This document shows positions 49,205 to 61,525 of a stretch of DNA of 64,000 nucleotides, piece by piece; positions within the stretch are counted from its first letter, which is position 1, and each line of letters opens with the position of its first letter. The translations under genes were made by a program, and so were the position numbers. Origin of the DNA: Punica granatum (lineage: Eukaryota; Streptophyta; Magnoliopsida; Myrtales; Lythraceae); assembly GCF_007655135.1 (NCBI RefSeq), contig NC_045130.1:12772001-12836000 (forward strand), written 5' to 3'. Under the pieces are notes generated by a model that saw nothing but the letters and a program-made list of their open reading frames with translations, ran no database searches and was not told where the DNA came from.

Positions 49205-49231
49205 AGAGAGAGAGAGAGAGAGAGAGAGAGA
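49205..49231. repeat. (GA)n tract just upstream of the CYP707A TATA box
   Basis: A GA/AG run of about 27 bp, read as CT on the gene's strand. Confidence 0.85.
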
Positions 49232-49378
49232 AGGGAACGAGACAGTGAGAGAAGCTGCTTTCAATAGCCAGCTTGAAACTTTACACACGGAATCTCCCTC
49301 CAGCTAATTCTAATTCATTCATATTCATGGGCTTTGGGCCCCCCTCGGAGAAGGAGAGTCCGGGAAGAGAGTGAGGTG

Positions 49379-49391
49379 CACGTGTCACGTG
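49379..49391 (-). promoter_or_regulatory. Paired CACGTG (G-box/ABRE-type) sites upstream of CYP707A
   Basis: CACGTGTCACGTG holds two CACGTG cores one base apart. It lies about 200 bp upstream of the TATA box and about 340 bp before the ATG. ACGTGTC is a known ABRE-type core for bZIP factors of the ABF/AREB group, and CYP707A genes are known to be induced by ABA. Function here is inferred. Confidence 0.55.
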
Positions 49392-52300
49392 CTGTGGCAA
49401 TGGGCGCGTGATCTTGACCGGGAGATGGATTGAGACGGGCTCGGAACAGAGTTTCTTCTATCCCAAACTATTCGGATGGTCTCAGCTCATGAATGATCTA
49501 TTCAATACCAACACGACCGATTATACTGGATCGATCGTTCCGACGTTAATCCAGTATAAATAGTCCTTCGTATTCTGTGTGTCGGTTAAGCTTTGGGCAC
49601 TGTTAAATCGTGGTCGAGTGACAACCGTAATTTTTTCCCAGTGGAATACAACATGAAATCCATAAATTTCATATAAAAAATAAAAATTCAAATTAAAAAA
49701 TTCGCTACATCCGCGATAATCGAATTTAGAATCTCTATTATAGTTTGATTTTGGGCTAGTGGATGGTTTTCACTTGAGAGTGGGCAAAAGAAAACAAAAA
49801 GGGGTTGATGAAAGGAGAAGGCGACCGGAAACATCCCTTTGGACAACATGGGAGACGAAAGGAGCTGGATGCATGTTATGTTATGAATAATTGTTTATTG
49901 CATTCTCTTTGTTTATATGTGAGTGTACGTATATCCTGGTAAAGGGCCAATGCAACGCAACGAGGGCCGAAGTCCCAGAATAAATAAATATATATGAATG
50001 AACGACTACATAAATGGGCACATACATCCCGCGAAATGTGATCCATGACGAGCACTCCTGATGGTTGCTCAAGTGCAGTGTTCACGATATCGAACTGCAG
50101 ATTTGTTTGTGTTAGCTTCTTTTTGAGGATGTAATCGGGACTACGGTCCCTATACTATGCATTGTTTGATTTTTCTAAATAAAGGGCTTTGGCCCCGGTA
50201 TTAACCGAAAGAGGAAAAAAAATGCACATCTGTTGCCTTCATGTGGTACGTTCGATTACAAGCTGGTTAACGAAAGATATCATATGATATCATGCATGCC
50301 ATTTCTTTGTAATAAGAACACATATATCACTTGTTTCACTTTATTAATTAGCCTAGCTCTAAAACCAGTACCAAAATCCGGTGTCATTCAATTACAAGCT
50401 GGTTAACGAAAGTTCAATATGACAGCTTGGTGCTTGTCAAAAAACATGAAAGGAACCCATCAAAATTAGTTTAAACAATCAGTTGTAAACCAGAATTTAC
50501 CCAACTCAATCACCCAATTCATATGAACTTTGCTTTCCGTTCAGCCTCTCAGCTTCCACCTTCATGGTCCCAATAGTTTGTTCTACTTTGCATATACATG
50601 CACTTTTTATTATAGTATATGTAGTTTATAATTGCAATTGCCTATGTAAAACACCTGCACAATCTTTTTGCCAAACCCACCAAATTTATATCTATTTGTT
50701 GCCTCTTCTTTTTTTTGGTGGTGCAGGAAGCAGTAATAATTTAAAACAAAGCAAATGGTAAATGTGTCACTTAGTAGTGGAAAGGGAGGTATTAGTTTAT
50801 CCATGGCGGATTAAACAACTAAATCTTTTCCTTATTCCATGATTTGCCCTGGCACTTTTCATCATCATTTTTTTTTTCTTTAGGGGCTAAAAGCACGCAT
50901 CATGAGTGTGTTTTTTCTTTTTAAAAGTTATAAAGGAAGTTCATGAGCCCAATACGAAACAAAAGAGAGGAAAATGATCAAAGTGTTTAGGAAAATTCTA
51001 ATTATGAAAATTTAAATCCATAACATTTTTATTTCCAGTTTGAAGACAATTGCAATTGCACCGAATCCACTACTTTTTCTGAACTTTTCATCATCTTGGC
51101 GATTGATAATTAATTTCTCGGACGTCGGTAAGGTGGAAAAGTGCATAAAAATATTCAAGTGCGGATTTTGGATGAACTAGTTACCACTTAATGATCTTTT
51201 GGTTCATAGTAATATCATGGTAATAAGTAGGTTAGATTTAGTTTTCGAACCACCATGAGTAAACTATATGTTCATGATGAATAATTAACCTAACACATTC
51301 CATGAAAAATGTGTGATTGAGAAAAGCCTTATTGCATAAAATCTTAAATTATTTATATGTTCTGGAAGGAGCCCTTCCTTAAACATGATGAACAAAGCGA
51401 TCAACAGCAAAATGAACACTAATTTCCTGAAAATAAAACTTCTGGTGTATATAAACCCCAAAGCATGTTCTTGTTGTTGGATCGACTCCAGCAATTGTCG
51501 AACATTACTTTTCATGGGATTTATAGTTTTTAAACGTATTTTTTTAGTACTTTTTAGTATGCCGGCAAACCTAACGTACCGTAAAAGTAATTAGGAAAAA
51601 AAAAAGAGCATACAATTCGCAGTTATAAACATAAGTATGAATACCTCTTCTAAATCTGCTATCCATAGTCCTCGATAACTTAACACATCACCTTTATCCC
51701 AAATCATCTTTCTCACATTGAATACGTATGTTTCCCCCTTTCTTACGAGATTTTGCGGCTGCTAATCTCGACGTGTGGCATAGAAAGCATGATGACACGT
51801 AGAGATGTAGATTTGGAAATTGAATAATAAAGACTAATTAAGTAGAGATCATGCATGGTTCATGGAAAGATTGATTACAATTAGAGGGCAAGAAAAAGAT
51901 CTCATTTGACTTTTATATATCTTTTTAATTAAGGGATACCCACCAATATGAGTCACGTGGTCCTAGTTTTCTTACAATCGCAATGTTTTAATTTTTCCCT
52001 ACACATACATACACATGCATACATATATACATTATCTTAATAATCATATTAATCATAGTAAAAAGGTGTAATACAATTATACATGCCCTCACTTGAGATC
52101 AAGAAATTCTATATTTAATTAAACCAGTGAAATTTTCAATGTCCCTTTATTTTCCTGTCTCTCTATCGCCTTACAAACATCTATGAACACCCCTTATAAC
52201 TAGGAAAAAAAAAAAGGAAAAAGAAAAAGGCATATTAAGCGTGGCCATTTAATGAAACAATTAACATATGTATATCGAAAAACTTTTGGAGACAGAGAAT

Positions 52301-53602
52301 GACCAAATCAATACATATCTAATTGATATTTATATTTGTTGCATTAATGCATAAATATTGAGTTGACATTTTCTTTGTAAACATCAAATACAAGTCATCC
52401 TTGTATTTTAGAATTTATTGGCTTGAGAATGCTTTTTAAATGTGCTAAACTAATTAATTAATCAATTAATAGAGAGCGGATATCAGAACTTTTGGCGTGC
52501 AACTAACATATAGAGAGCTGAAATTATATAGTTGACCTTTTCGTATTGACTTTTCTTCCATATGCCATCAGGTCTCATATTTATAATTAGGTCAATGAGA
52601 ACTGCCGATATACGTATTTCCCATCGTTTCGATAAAGACATACGCATTATAATTCATATTGAATGACGTAATGTAACGCGTGACATTATCGAGCATCGGA
52701 TGGCAGAAGATTAGTTTTTATATGTATCATAAGATGACGCATGCTCTCGAGTTTTCTCATATATATTTCAATATTATGGTGCGATGCCACGTATTATGTT
52801 TTCTAGAGGCTCTGACTTCAACTTTTGATACAAATTCAAAGCAAAATACATTTCCTGATCCTTCATTTTACATTAGGGAGCAGACTCTAAATATTTCATT
52901 CCTTTGTCAAGCTAGCAATATGAGTGAACTGCCTTTCTATGGCAAAAGTATCAAAATGAGAAAAATAATGAAGAATGGAAAAAGAAAATTTCCATTTGAA
53001 TTTCTCCGCAATTAACATCTGCCTGTCCTCTTTCCGACACACCACGCAGAGCGGGGGTTCTTTTTTTTTTGTTCCAGAGCATGGATTCTTGATTGTACCA
53101 AAAATGACAGGAAATGGTCATTCAGTTATTGCTGATCAGTTCATATAATATGGCAAATGTAATATTGCTTGTGATATTTTTATATAAAATTCATTATATA
53201 TACATATCGTACTGGTGAGCCAATGGCTTTATCCCTTCTTCCAACTTCTTCGAAAGTAAGAAGATTTTGTAATTACAAAGAAATACTAAATAGCAAAAGT
53301 ATATTTTAAAAAAAAAGTAGTACAATATTTACAGCTGAAGATGTCAAAAAGAAAGCATGCAGACAAGAATAAATCCTTCTCTGGTGTAAATCTTTAACAA
53401 AACTTATTCACTAGAGTTATAGTGATTGTAGGGATAGCCTCCTATTATATTGAAAATGTTCATGCCCCTCATTTAATATAGTCCAACTGATCATTGAGCA
53501 AGAAGTGCATCGTAAATTTGCATTGTGTAGACTATAACTCTCTAACTCCAAGGCCGAAATAAACCCAACTTTAGTCCATATTGCTAGTTTAAAAGTGCAG
53601 AG
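49392..53602. other. Intergenic DNA without a supported gene
   Basis: Mostly AT-rich. A 22-bp sequence (ATTACAAGCTGGTTAACGAA plus AG) is repeated exactly at 50255-50276 and 50391-50412. The open frame at 52680-53015 begins at GTG and has no recognised domain. Confidence 0.55.
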
Positions 53603-54322
53603 TAACAGAGTAATTTGGGAAGAAAGTCATGCACCCAATGTGGGTGCCTCAAATACATATCCTTTCCTATTGTACATATACTTGCCTAGTATACAGTGCA
53701 ATAGGAGATTATTACTCTAATACGCCCCATCAATCTGTTGGGTGTACAGATATCAACAGATTGTTACAATGTGACTAAAAAGTTGAGAGTGAAACATTTT
53801 TCGTGAGTATACCCGCTAGTTGAGATGATGTGGGTACATAGCGGATAAGAAGATCTCCTCGTGCAATTCGTTCTCTGACAAAGTGATAGTCACTTCAATG
53901 TGTTTACTCCGATCATGTTGGACCGAATTTCCTGCAAGGTAGGTGACACTGATGTTGTCACAACAAGCAATAATCGGGCTCGGTAAATGAAGTCCAATGT
54001 TGGAGATTAGCTATCGTAACCATAATGTCTTTGCCATAGCATATGCAAGAGCACGGTACTCAACCTCAGTAGAGCTCTTAGAGACTGTTGGTTGTTTCTT
54101 GGAGCGCCAAGAGATGAGGTTTGCTCCAACAAATATGGCATAGCCGGCGGTGGACCGTTAGCTATCTGGACGCCCGATCCAATCGACATATCCAATGTAT
54201 AATAACAGAGTAATTTGGGAAGAAATGCCTGCACCTAGTGTGGGTGCCTTAAATACATATACTTTCCCATTGTACATATACTTGCCTAGTATACAATTTA
54301 ATCAGAGATTATTACTCTAATA
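53603..54322 (-). mobile_element. Miniature Ty1/copia remnant: two LTRs around an RNase H fragment
   Basis: Direct repeats 53603-53722 and 54203-54322 (120 bp each, 107 matching by hand count) act as LTRs. Between them, on the minus strand, is the end of copia pol. It starts at once with YVDWIGRPDS-like sequence and continues with [32 protein letters not shown] and a CDNISVTYLAGNSVQHDRSKHIE-type block with His and Asp residues of RNase H. A purine-rich GATGGGGCG lies directly before the 3' LTR. Gag, protease, integrase and reverse transcriptase are gone. Stops make it inactive. Confidence 0.8.
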
Positions 54323-54344
54323 AAAAGAAAAGGGGAATATTAAA

Positions 54345-54515
54345 GTGGGTTTGGTTCAAGCAGTTCGGCATTTGTTCCGCTTAAATAAGGTCTCGGGTTT
54401 AAGTCCTTATTAATACAACAAATCCACGCAATGAGAGCTTTACCCCTTAGTGGACCGACCTAACTCGACTGGATTAGTTAAGATTTAATTGGGCTTTTGG
54501 ATACTAGAGTTCATG
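54345..54515 (+). mobile_element. SINE copy, family S1
   Basis: GGTTCAAGCAGTTCGG (box A region), GGTTTAAGTCC (box B), CCCTTAGTGGACCGACC and an A-rich end near 54515. The ends are approximate. Confidence 0.65.
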
Positions 54516-54650
54516 TAAAGAAAAAAGGGGAAAAAACTTTTGAAATCTAAATATCGATCAAATTGATGATTAACCTTAAGAATTGATCTCAAATTTAAAG
54601 GCTTTTTACATAATAATATTCAAGGCTATTGCTCATTCTATAAAGTCTTA

Positions 54651-54795
54651 GTTTTTTCGATTATGAAAAAGATTTATAAATGTAATAAAGTTACGAAAAA
54701 GAAAAATAAAGAAGCACCAACAGTTTGACTCACGAGATTTAACCAAAAATCTCTTGATTCATTGTGAGAGTGGGTGTTACTGCTCTACATGCTCC
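54651..54795 (-). mobile_element. SINE copy, family S2, minus strand (diverged)
   Basis: The forward strand begins TTTTTTCGATTATGAAAAAG, matching the S2 tail. It ends with the antisense box A region GTTACTGCTCTACATGCTCC. The middle is diverged. Confidence 0.45.
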
Positions 54796-55140
54796 TTCTT
54801 TGCCCATAGTTTATCTAAAAGCACTTATTATACGTTCATGTATGTATATAGATTTGGATTATCTTTCAAAATCATATGTAATCTTCACCTCCTCGATGTT
54901 CCAAATATATGTATTTCTGGCAGGAAAATGATAAAATACAATAAATGCCATTCCCTGCAATTTCCGATGGCTTACTCCCAAGTATTATATCATTATTGTC
55001 CAGTGAAAACTCATTATGCATGCTTTATGTATGCCTGTTATTCTTTCATGTTCTTTTTCTTTTTATAATTTGGGGCTATTTTATGAAATTATTCATGCGA
55101 AAGGGTACGGAAGCACCAACAAAAGATGTATTCCTGATAT

Positions 55141-55300
55141 TTTTTTTTTATTTTTTCAATTACAAGAGAGCCCTTGATCTGTGTACAATGAAATATAAAT
55201 TATAATAACTAACAAGATGGCATGAGTATTACTATTGTGTATCAAACTTAAAACCTCTTAGTTAGCAGGCGAGAGCGCGTGTTACTGTACTACACCCTCT
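55141..55300 (-). mobile_element. SINE copy, family S2, minus strand
   Basis: T-rich start, AATTACAAGAGAGCCCTTGA, TATCAAACTTAAAACCTCTT (antisense box B region) and GTTACTGTACTACACCCTCT. The order and length match the 26193 copy. Confidence 0.65.
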
Positions 55301-55717
55301 TTTGATTTTTCAATTTATGGTTGCGGAGACTATGGTTTAGCTGTTAAATCGCTAAATGCTAATTATAAAATCCCATAAATAAGGTTTTTTTTCCATACTT
55401 TTCGCATTCAGTTCTAGCAATTTATGCACCTTTTGATCGACCTGAACATAGAGTCACTCTCACCTAAACTCTTCCGACGGAAAGAAGGAGCGATTATCTC
55501 TCTAAAGAGAGATCTGACTGCTTTATTGCGATTATCAGTCGCCAATAGGGAACACTCTCTCGAGTGCCCTCTTTCATTATTTTAGTTAGGTAGGAGTTAT
55601 AGGTGGTTTGAGTTATCAGTCGACCTCGCGGAGAGTGGATCAATCCATAGATTTCTCAAGATAGAAAGCGACAGAGATCAAGGTGCAGAAGGAATGCTTA
55701 CTGGCTAATTCATGATT

Positions 55718-55877
55718 CTTTTTTAATTACAAAGGAGATTTATGGGTCTGATACAATAAAATAGAAATCCTAAATATATAATAAAGGTACACGGGTAGTC
55801 CAACCTTAGTATCGACTATAGAACTCTTGGTTATCAAAAGAGGACGTGCGTCATTATACTATACCCTCTTTAATAAC
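55718..55877 (-). mobile_element. SINE copy, family S2, minus strand, with target duplication
   Basis: 160 bp in S2 order. Flanking 11-mers are AATTCATGATT (55707-55717) and AATTCACGATT (55878-55888), matching 10 of 11. Confidence 0.7.
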
Positions 55878-55888
55878 AATTCACGATT

Positions 55889-57022
55889 TTTTATACATAA
55901 GACTTCGTATTGTGACCATTTCTTTTCCTTATGACTTATCTGATGTGGAGCAAAGATTCAACAATTGTGCATGAGTGACTTGACCATTTCTCATAATATA
56001 GGGTGAGCCGTGATTTAATTATCAATAATAATCGGTCTTATTCTTCAGCAGAAAAAGTAGTTCAAAATTGTTGGGCAACCTGTAAGGCTCTAACACATAT
56101 AGCTGATATTCTTTTTTCCCTATTCTTGAATATAATTATATATATTGGCGGGAGGTCCAAATTTGACATCCTTTGTTTTCTTCTTTCTTTAAATTACCAG
56201 ATCTCTTGACGTAATAAAATTGACTTTTACTTGTTTTAAACCATAAACACGTAGAACGCTTTATTTTTAATTCAGCTGACTATTTTACTTATCAGAACCG
56301 GACCGGACTGGCCGATCGGACTGATTTGATCGAGAACGGCACCTTGTCCGGTCCGGTTCTCCAAAAAACCGAAGTTGCACCTTTAGATTGGTGACCCCAT
56401 TAAACCGGACGGTTTTTGACTGAACCCATATGAACCGGTCGATTCTATAGGTTTCCTTTATTGAAAAATTAAATTGCATGCACGGAGACTTAAACCAAAA
56501 CCCTCAACCTCTCTAAGACTCTCATGCCTAGCCTCTTAGCCATTTACGCAATAACCATATTTGTTTCCTTTTGATCATTCTTTATCTCTTTAATCATAAC
56601 AAAGGAAGAAACAATTTTCAATAAAAAAAACTTTCTTTCATTCGTCATTTTAATTATTTGAATTATTGTGTATAGATTTAATATATCATAGTCTTTCTTA
56701 ATTTTATATGCTCGTTATATATTATTTAATTAGATGTGCGGTCCGACCCATCGAACCCCCGATTTGACCAATAAACCCATGAAATGGTCCGATCCATTTT
56801 TAGTTAATGAATTCCTATAACATTAAATTTTTATTGTCAACAGTACAACTGGGCTGTTGAGTGTGAAAAATGAGAGTTATTGAGTATGAATAATATGAGC
56901 AATGAGTGTGACCACTGTCATTACTAAATGCCTTCTTAAGTTATAGCTCTATTACTATGCATGTTAATATGCATAAATTTGTACGCAGAGCATGATTTTG
57001 TGCCTGCTCTATTTGCGCGGTA
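55889..57022. other. Intergenic DNA with an ACCGG-rich repeat
   Basis: At 56285-56470 there is a dense cluster of GGACCGG/ACCGGAC words, with related GGTCCGACCC sequence near 56740-56800. This looks like repeat DNA, but I could not define ends. No gene is seen. Confidence 0.5.
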
Positions 57023-57532
57023 TTTTTTTTCTTTTATGCAGATTAATACAGTAGCAAAACAAAGAAAAGATTATATCAAGCATTAAAAGGGTAAGTGGGC
57101 CCTAACAGTGCCGCCAAAAGGTAGCATAGTTATCCCAATCGACGGGCTAGAAAAGAAGTGCAAACCAAGTGGTAGTTGAATCGCCAAACGAGCTATCTAG
57201 TCTGCACACCTTGCCCGAACGTGTGCTCAATCTTGATGACCAATCTCTCTTGAGTAAACCTCAAACAACTTCGATCGACTAGATGAGCTGTTTGTGGAGC
57301 ACACCTTTCCTCGGACTTAAGAAGACCACATACCGTCTCCGAATCAACCTCCAACCCTGTCCTCCTATGTCTGAGATCCCAGGTATGCCTGGAATCGAAG
57401 AAAGCACCCCAAAGTTCGGCCATCACCGCCGAGGACACTCCTACATTATGTGCAAAACCACTCACCCATCTCCCTTCACAATCCCGAAGAAGACCACCTG
57501 CACCTACGAGTCATGGGTTCCCCTTGCTTCAT
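57023..57532 (-). mobile_element. LINE 3' remnant with RNase H-like domain
   Basis: On the minus strand, SGFAHNVGVSSAVMAELWGA, EVDSETVCGLLKSEE and VIKIEHTFGQG match the C-terminal RNase H (RVT_3) domain of plant LINEs. The 3' part ends near an A-rich tail (forward T's at 57023-57030). Only the end of the element remains. Confidence 0.75.
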
Positions 57533-57837
57533 GTCCGTTTGGTTTTTAGAGTGAATATTTTTCACTCCACTTACTTTTTCTTCAATTCAACAATATAATC
57601 ATTACTTTTTCTCTTTTTTTCTTCAAATTTTTTTATCTTAACTTTAATTTTTTAATATTAAATTATTTCAACGATCCATCACTTTTTTCTCAATTCAACA
57701 ACACAATCATTACTTTTTTATCTTCTTCCTCAACCTCACTTAAATATATATATATCACCAACATATTTGTTTGTCTTTTACCTATTTCAATGGGAATGAA
57801 GTTAAATTTCGAAATTTAACTCTATTGCCAAACAGAC
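57533..57837. mobile_element. MITE next to the LINE remnant
   Basis: The ends are GTCCGTTTGGTTTTTAGAGT and, inverted, GTCTGTTTGGCAATAGAGT. The interior has a partial tandem repeat (CAATTCAACAATATAATCATT / CAATTCAACAACACAATCATT type) and a perfect 20-bp palindrome at 57801-57820. Confidence 0.6.
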
Positions 57838-58295
57838 CCAAGCCACTCGTGGGGAGACTCAATCCAAGAGGATTAATTAATTTGGTTACCATATTCAGAA
57901 TAATAATTAACTAATATGAAAAACTTATACCATATGAGAAAAGTATGCCAATTCTTGTCTTGCCATAGCTCCGTTGGTCGTGAATCCCGACTGACGGAGC
58001 AGCCTTATTATGATGGGTTCGCTTGAGCTTTGGCTCATTGTGCGAAATCAGTCTCAACCAACTACATCGTAGCCCTCATCAAGTCTGGTATTGAGTCGGA
58101 GATCATTGATGTCGATTCAACGGATAGGACCAATGGCTAATGTAGCTGTCAAGATATATCTTTGTTTGGACAAACAAAAACACAGTTTGTAGGTCTTGTA
58201 TTATATATGAAAGGTGGATATCGGTATTATATGGATGACTCTTTTTGATGAATTGGGTTTATATGGATGACTAAAAATCATAATAAAATACCAAC

Positions 58296-58465
58296 ATGGA
58301 TTGGTTCAAACGGTTTGGAACTTGTTGATCTCCTTAAATAAGGTATCGAGTTTGAATCTTGTTTGTAAAAAATCTATGCTGTGAGAGTTTTATCCCCTTA
58401 GTGGACCGACTCAACTCGAACTAGATTAATCGGAGTATGTTAGTTTTCTAAATATCAGGGTATAC
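58296..58465 (+). mobile_element. SINE copy, family S1
   Basis: GGTTCAAACGGTTTGG, CGAGTTTGAATC (box B) and CCCCTTAGTGGACCGACTCA align in order with the copy at 54345. Confidence 0.65.
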
Positions 58466-60274
58466 GCCGAAATATCATAATAAGAGTTTTAATTAGTTCA
58501 TGTTCATCTTATCTTACATATAGATAGTAGTAAGGAATGAAAATTCCATCCACTTATTAAAAAGAAAGAGGGAAAAAAAAGGGAGAAATCAATTTCATCC
58601 CAAAACAGTAAAGGGCGCATATTATAAACCAAAATACATGGCCCAACGTAAACGAATATATATACACGTATCACTCACTAAAAAACATAGCAATTGTTGT
58701 ATATATCAAACTGTGAAATATATCAATTCTCAAACTATATTAGTATTTGTATGAGTGCACACATATATATATATATGTACATAAGATATTTCAAGCCGAA
58801 AAGCAAATAATTTGACCTGTCCAAAAAAAGGCATATAGAATTGAAAGTTCGCATGCATAGGGCTCGTATCATGTGAAAGAGGACAAGGCTTTCCATTAAT
58901 GGGTTAAAGATAAGGTGATGGGATATAAGATATTCATCACAAAAAAAGTCCAACATCAATATGTGGAATATTGAATAGAACTAATAGGAAAGAAATTCAA
59001 CCAAAACGTCTGTTTATATGTATTGATCAGTAAGGTCGACTCTGTTATTTGCATTGATTGTCGTTATAACAGAAAAGAAAGATTAGAGGAAAAAAATATT
59101 CCTAAAATATAAAAAAAAATTACAAACTCTCGGAGAAGATTCAATAGCGTTAGATGAAATATAATTCAGTCAATGAATATAAAAATGTAAATTGACGAGG
59201 ATCATGAGATATTGTATGTGGAGTTGGCTTAAGAAAATAGAAATTGGACTTGCCGTCTTGGACGACCAGAGTTGTCACAAAATATTTTGAATAAGCTCCT
59301 AATGAATTAGAAATTAGGCATTAAACCATGCATTTAATTTACATGGGAACTTTAGAGTAAATATAAGGATTGAAATTATATTCTCCAAAGTTATAAAAAT
59401 ATCAATAAGATAAAAAAATAAAGATAATATATATATATATATATATATGTCGAGTTACTTTATAATTAGAATAGGATATATTCAATTTTTCTTTATAAAA
59501 AATGTCTATTTAAAACATAGATACTGGAATAAATAGTTAGCTCTCGGTAAAAAAAAAAAAAAATGCGTTGACATATACTATGTAACTCAGTCTAGTAATT
59601 ATAAATAAAAACTACAAATATCATTTCATTAAATAATATAAGAAAATAACAAATTGATATATGTCATAAACAAACTTTATAAATAAACTGTAATTGAGGG
59701 GTTTTATTAATTAAAGTGGCAAAATTTCACATCTCATTCAACATACTCAAATGTTGTTTTGATGTGTCTACAAAATTTCAGGATGAAAAGTGCGGCAAAA
59801 TTCATTCTCGTTACATTTGGTGCTGGTAAAAGTGACAAAAACATGTTTATGATTTTCTAGTGTAATGTAACGGAATAGAATACTGACAGTACCTAGAATC
59901 TATCGAATACTGTGAATAGTAGCTGGTATATTGGTAATACATTATCAGAAAACGAAGTCTGGAATATATTTGGTCATCGATACCGAAAATAAACTGATTT
60001 TGATCATACTTTAACTTTTCATACCGTACACATGGATCGTAAAATTATCTAATCCAAACCCACCTGTCTAGGGAGAAAAGATGAGCATCGTCGTATTCGA
60101 ATCCCGATAACAACCGACGATTGCGAGCCGAGTCGTTCCCAGCGACGGAGCAGAGCTGTTAAATTTGGAATTTTGTTAGTAATTGCAACTTTTCAGGGCC
60201 ATAAATGCACACGCGTCACAGATACCAGTGGGGCTATGTTTTTATCCAAATTAAAATGCAATGCCAATCAATTT

Positions 60275-60425
60275 GATTGATGGAAATGATTTGGTACTTG
60301 AACTCTTTAAGTAAAGTATAAAATTTAAATATTATAAATAAAAAAAATTTATGATTGAAATAAATTTATCATTAAATAAATTGATCCGATTCGAATTGAG
60401 TTAATTAGGATTTTTAAAATATAAA
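60275..60425 (+). mobile_element. SINE copy, family S1 (degenerate)
   Basis: The order of blocks (TTGGTACTTGAACTC, AAATAAATTGATCCGATTCG, GAGTTAATTAGGAT) follows S1 but is strongly diverged. Confidence 0.4.
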
Positions 60426-61489
60426 AGTGTTAGAAAAAGGGGCGGCTGTCATCTCCGTGTTAGGGACGCGTCCGGCTGCAGTTGTCACCCCGACAGGTCA
60501 CTCGCCCCGTAGGTTATATCATGTATCGGGCCATAATACTTTTACTGTGTTAAATACAATTTCTTTTTTTTCCACTTTTTAAATAAATGGAAATATGCAA
60601 TAATAGGATTATTTTGCTGAACATATTTTCTTTCTAATCGTGGACGAAAATATATTTTTAACTGTAGTATACTTTCATTCTACTTTTATACTATTATTTA
60701 ACCGATTTAAACTATCACCTATTTATACGATATAATTAAAAAGTCGAAAGTATCATTTTTTTCTTAATTTAAATATAATACAATTAAAAATAAAAGAGAG
60801 GAGTTAAATGATAATATTATTCATTTATTAATATGCTTAATTACTCAAAAAAGCATGACATTTACTCATTTTTAAAATTTTAGCACAACGTTTCAAAAAT
60901 TGTGCAAAAATGCACAAACTATCGATTGAGTTGTCCTTATAGCGCACCATCATTTCTTCAGTCTATTTTTACTGTAACGAATGACATGAACTTAACGGTA
61001 TCACGTGACGCATATAATTGACCGAGTGAATCCTAAAGGATTTTATTTGATAATAAATTATTATAAAAATTAAAAAGAAATTAAAAAATGAAAAAAAAGA
61101 ATTTCGAAAGGGTAAGAATGTCGTTGGGACAACCGAGGTCGATACTGATCTCGATTGAGAGGGTGGTGGCTGCTGGCATGGCTCTCGCTACCAGTCCCCT
61201 CTCTCCTTTCCTCCTTCAATTGATTGAATCTTTTCTTCGTCTTCTTTTTTTTTTAATTTCCAAAATAATTTTTACTAAATAAAATATCGTGGGGTCCACA
61301 CACGTATTAATATTCGTCTTTCCCTCTCTTTCCGTTCACATATCAAACTCTCCTTATTTTACTCTCTTTTCTCTCAACCTCCAATCAGAATCATCTTTGT
61401 ATTTCTTCAATTCTTTTTTTTTTCTTACCCTTAGTTTTATTATTCCTTTTGCAAATCAATCTATCCATGATTGTATGGACAAAAATCAT

Positions 61490-61525
61490 TATACTTGCCG
61501 TGCGATAGACGCGGGCATACTCTAG
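61490..61525 (+). mobile_element. Helitron-like 3' terminus
   Basis: TACTTGCCGTGCGATAGACG continues as CGGGCATACTCTAG, then T. A GC-rich hairpin-like block ends in CTAG followed by T, the standard Helitron 3' end. The 5' end was not found. Confidence 0.45.

Noticed and set aside
52680..53015. A 111-residue open frame on the + strand
   Set aside because: GTG start, no motif, AT-rich surroundings.
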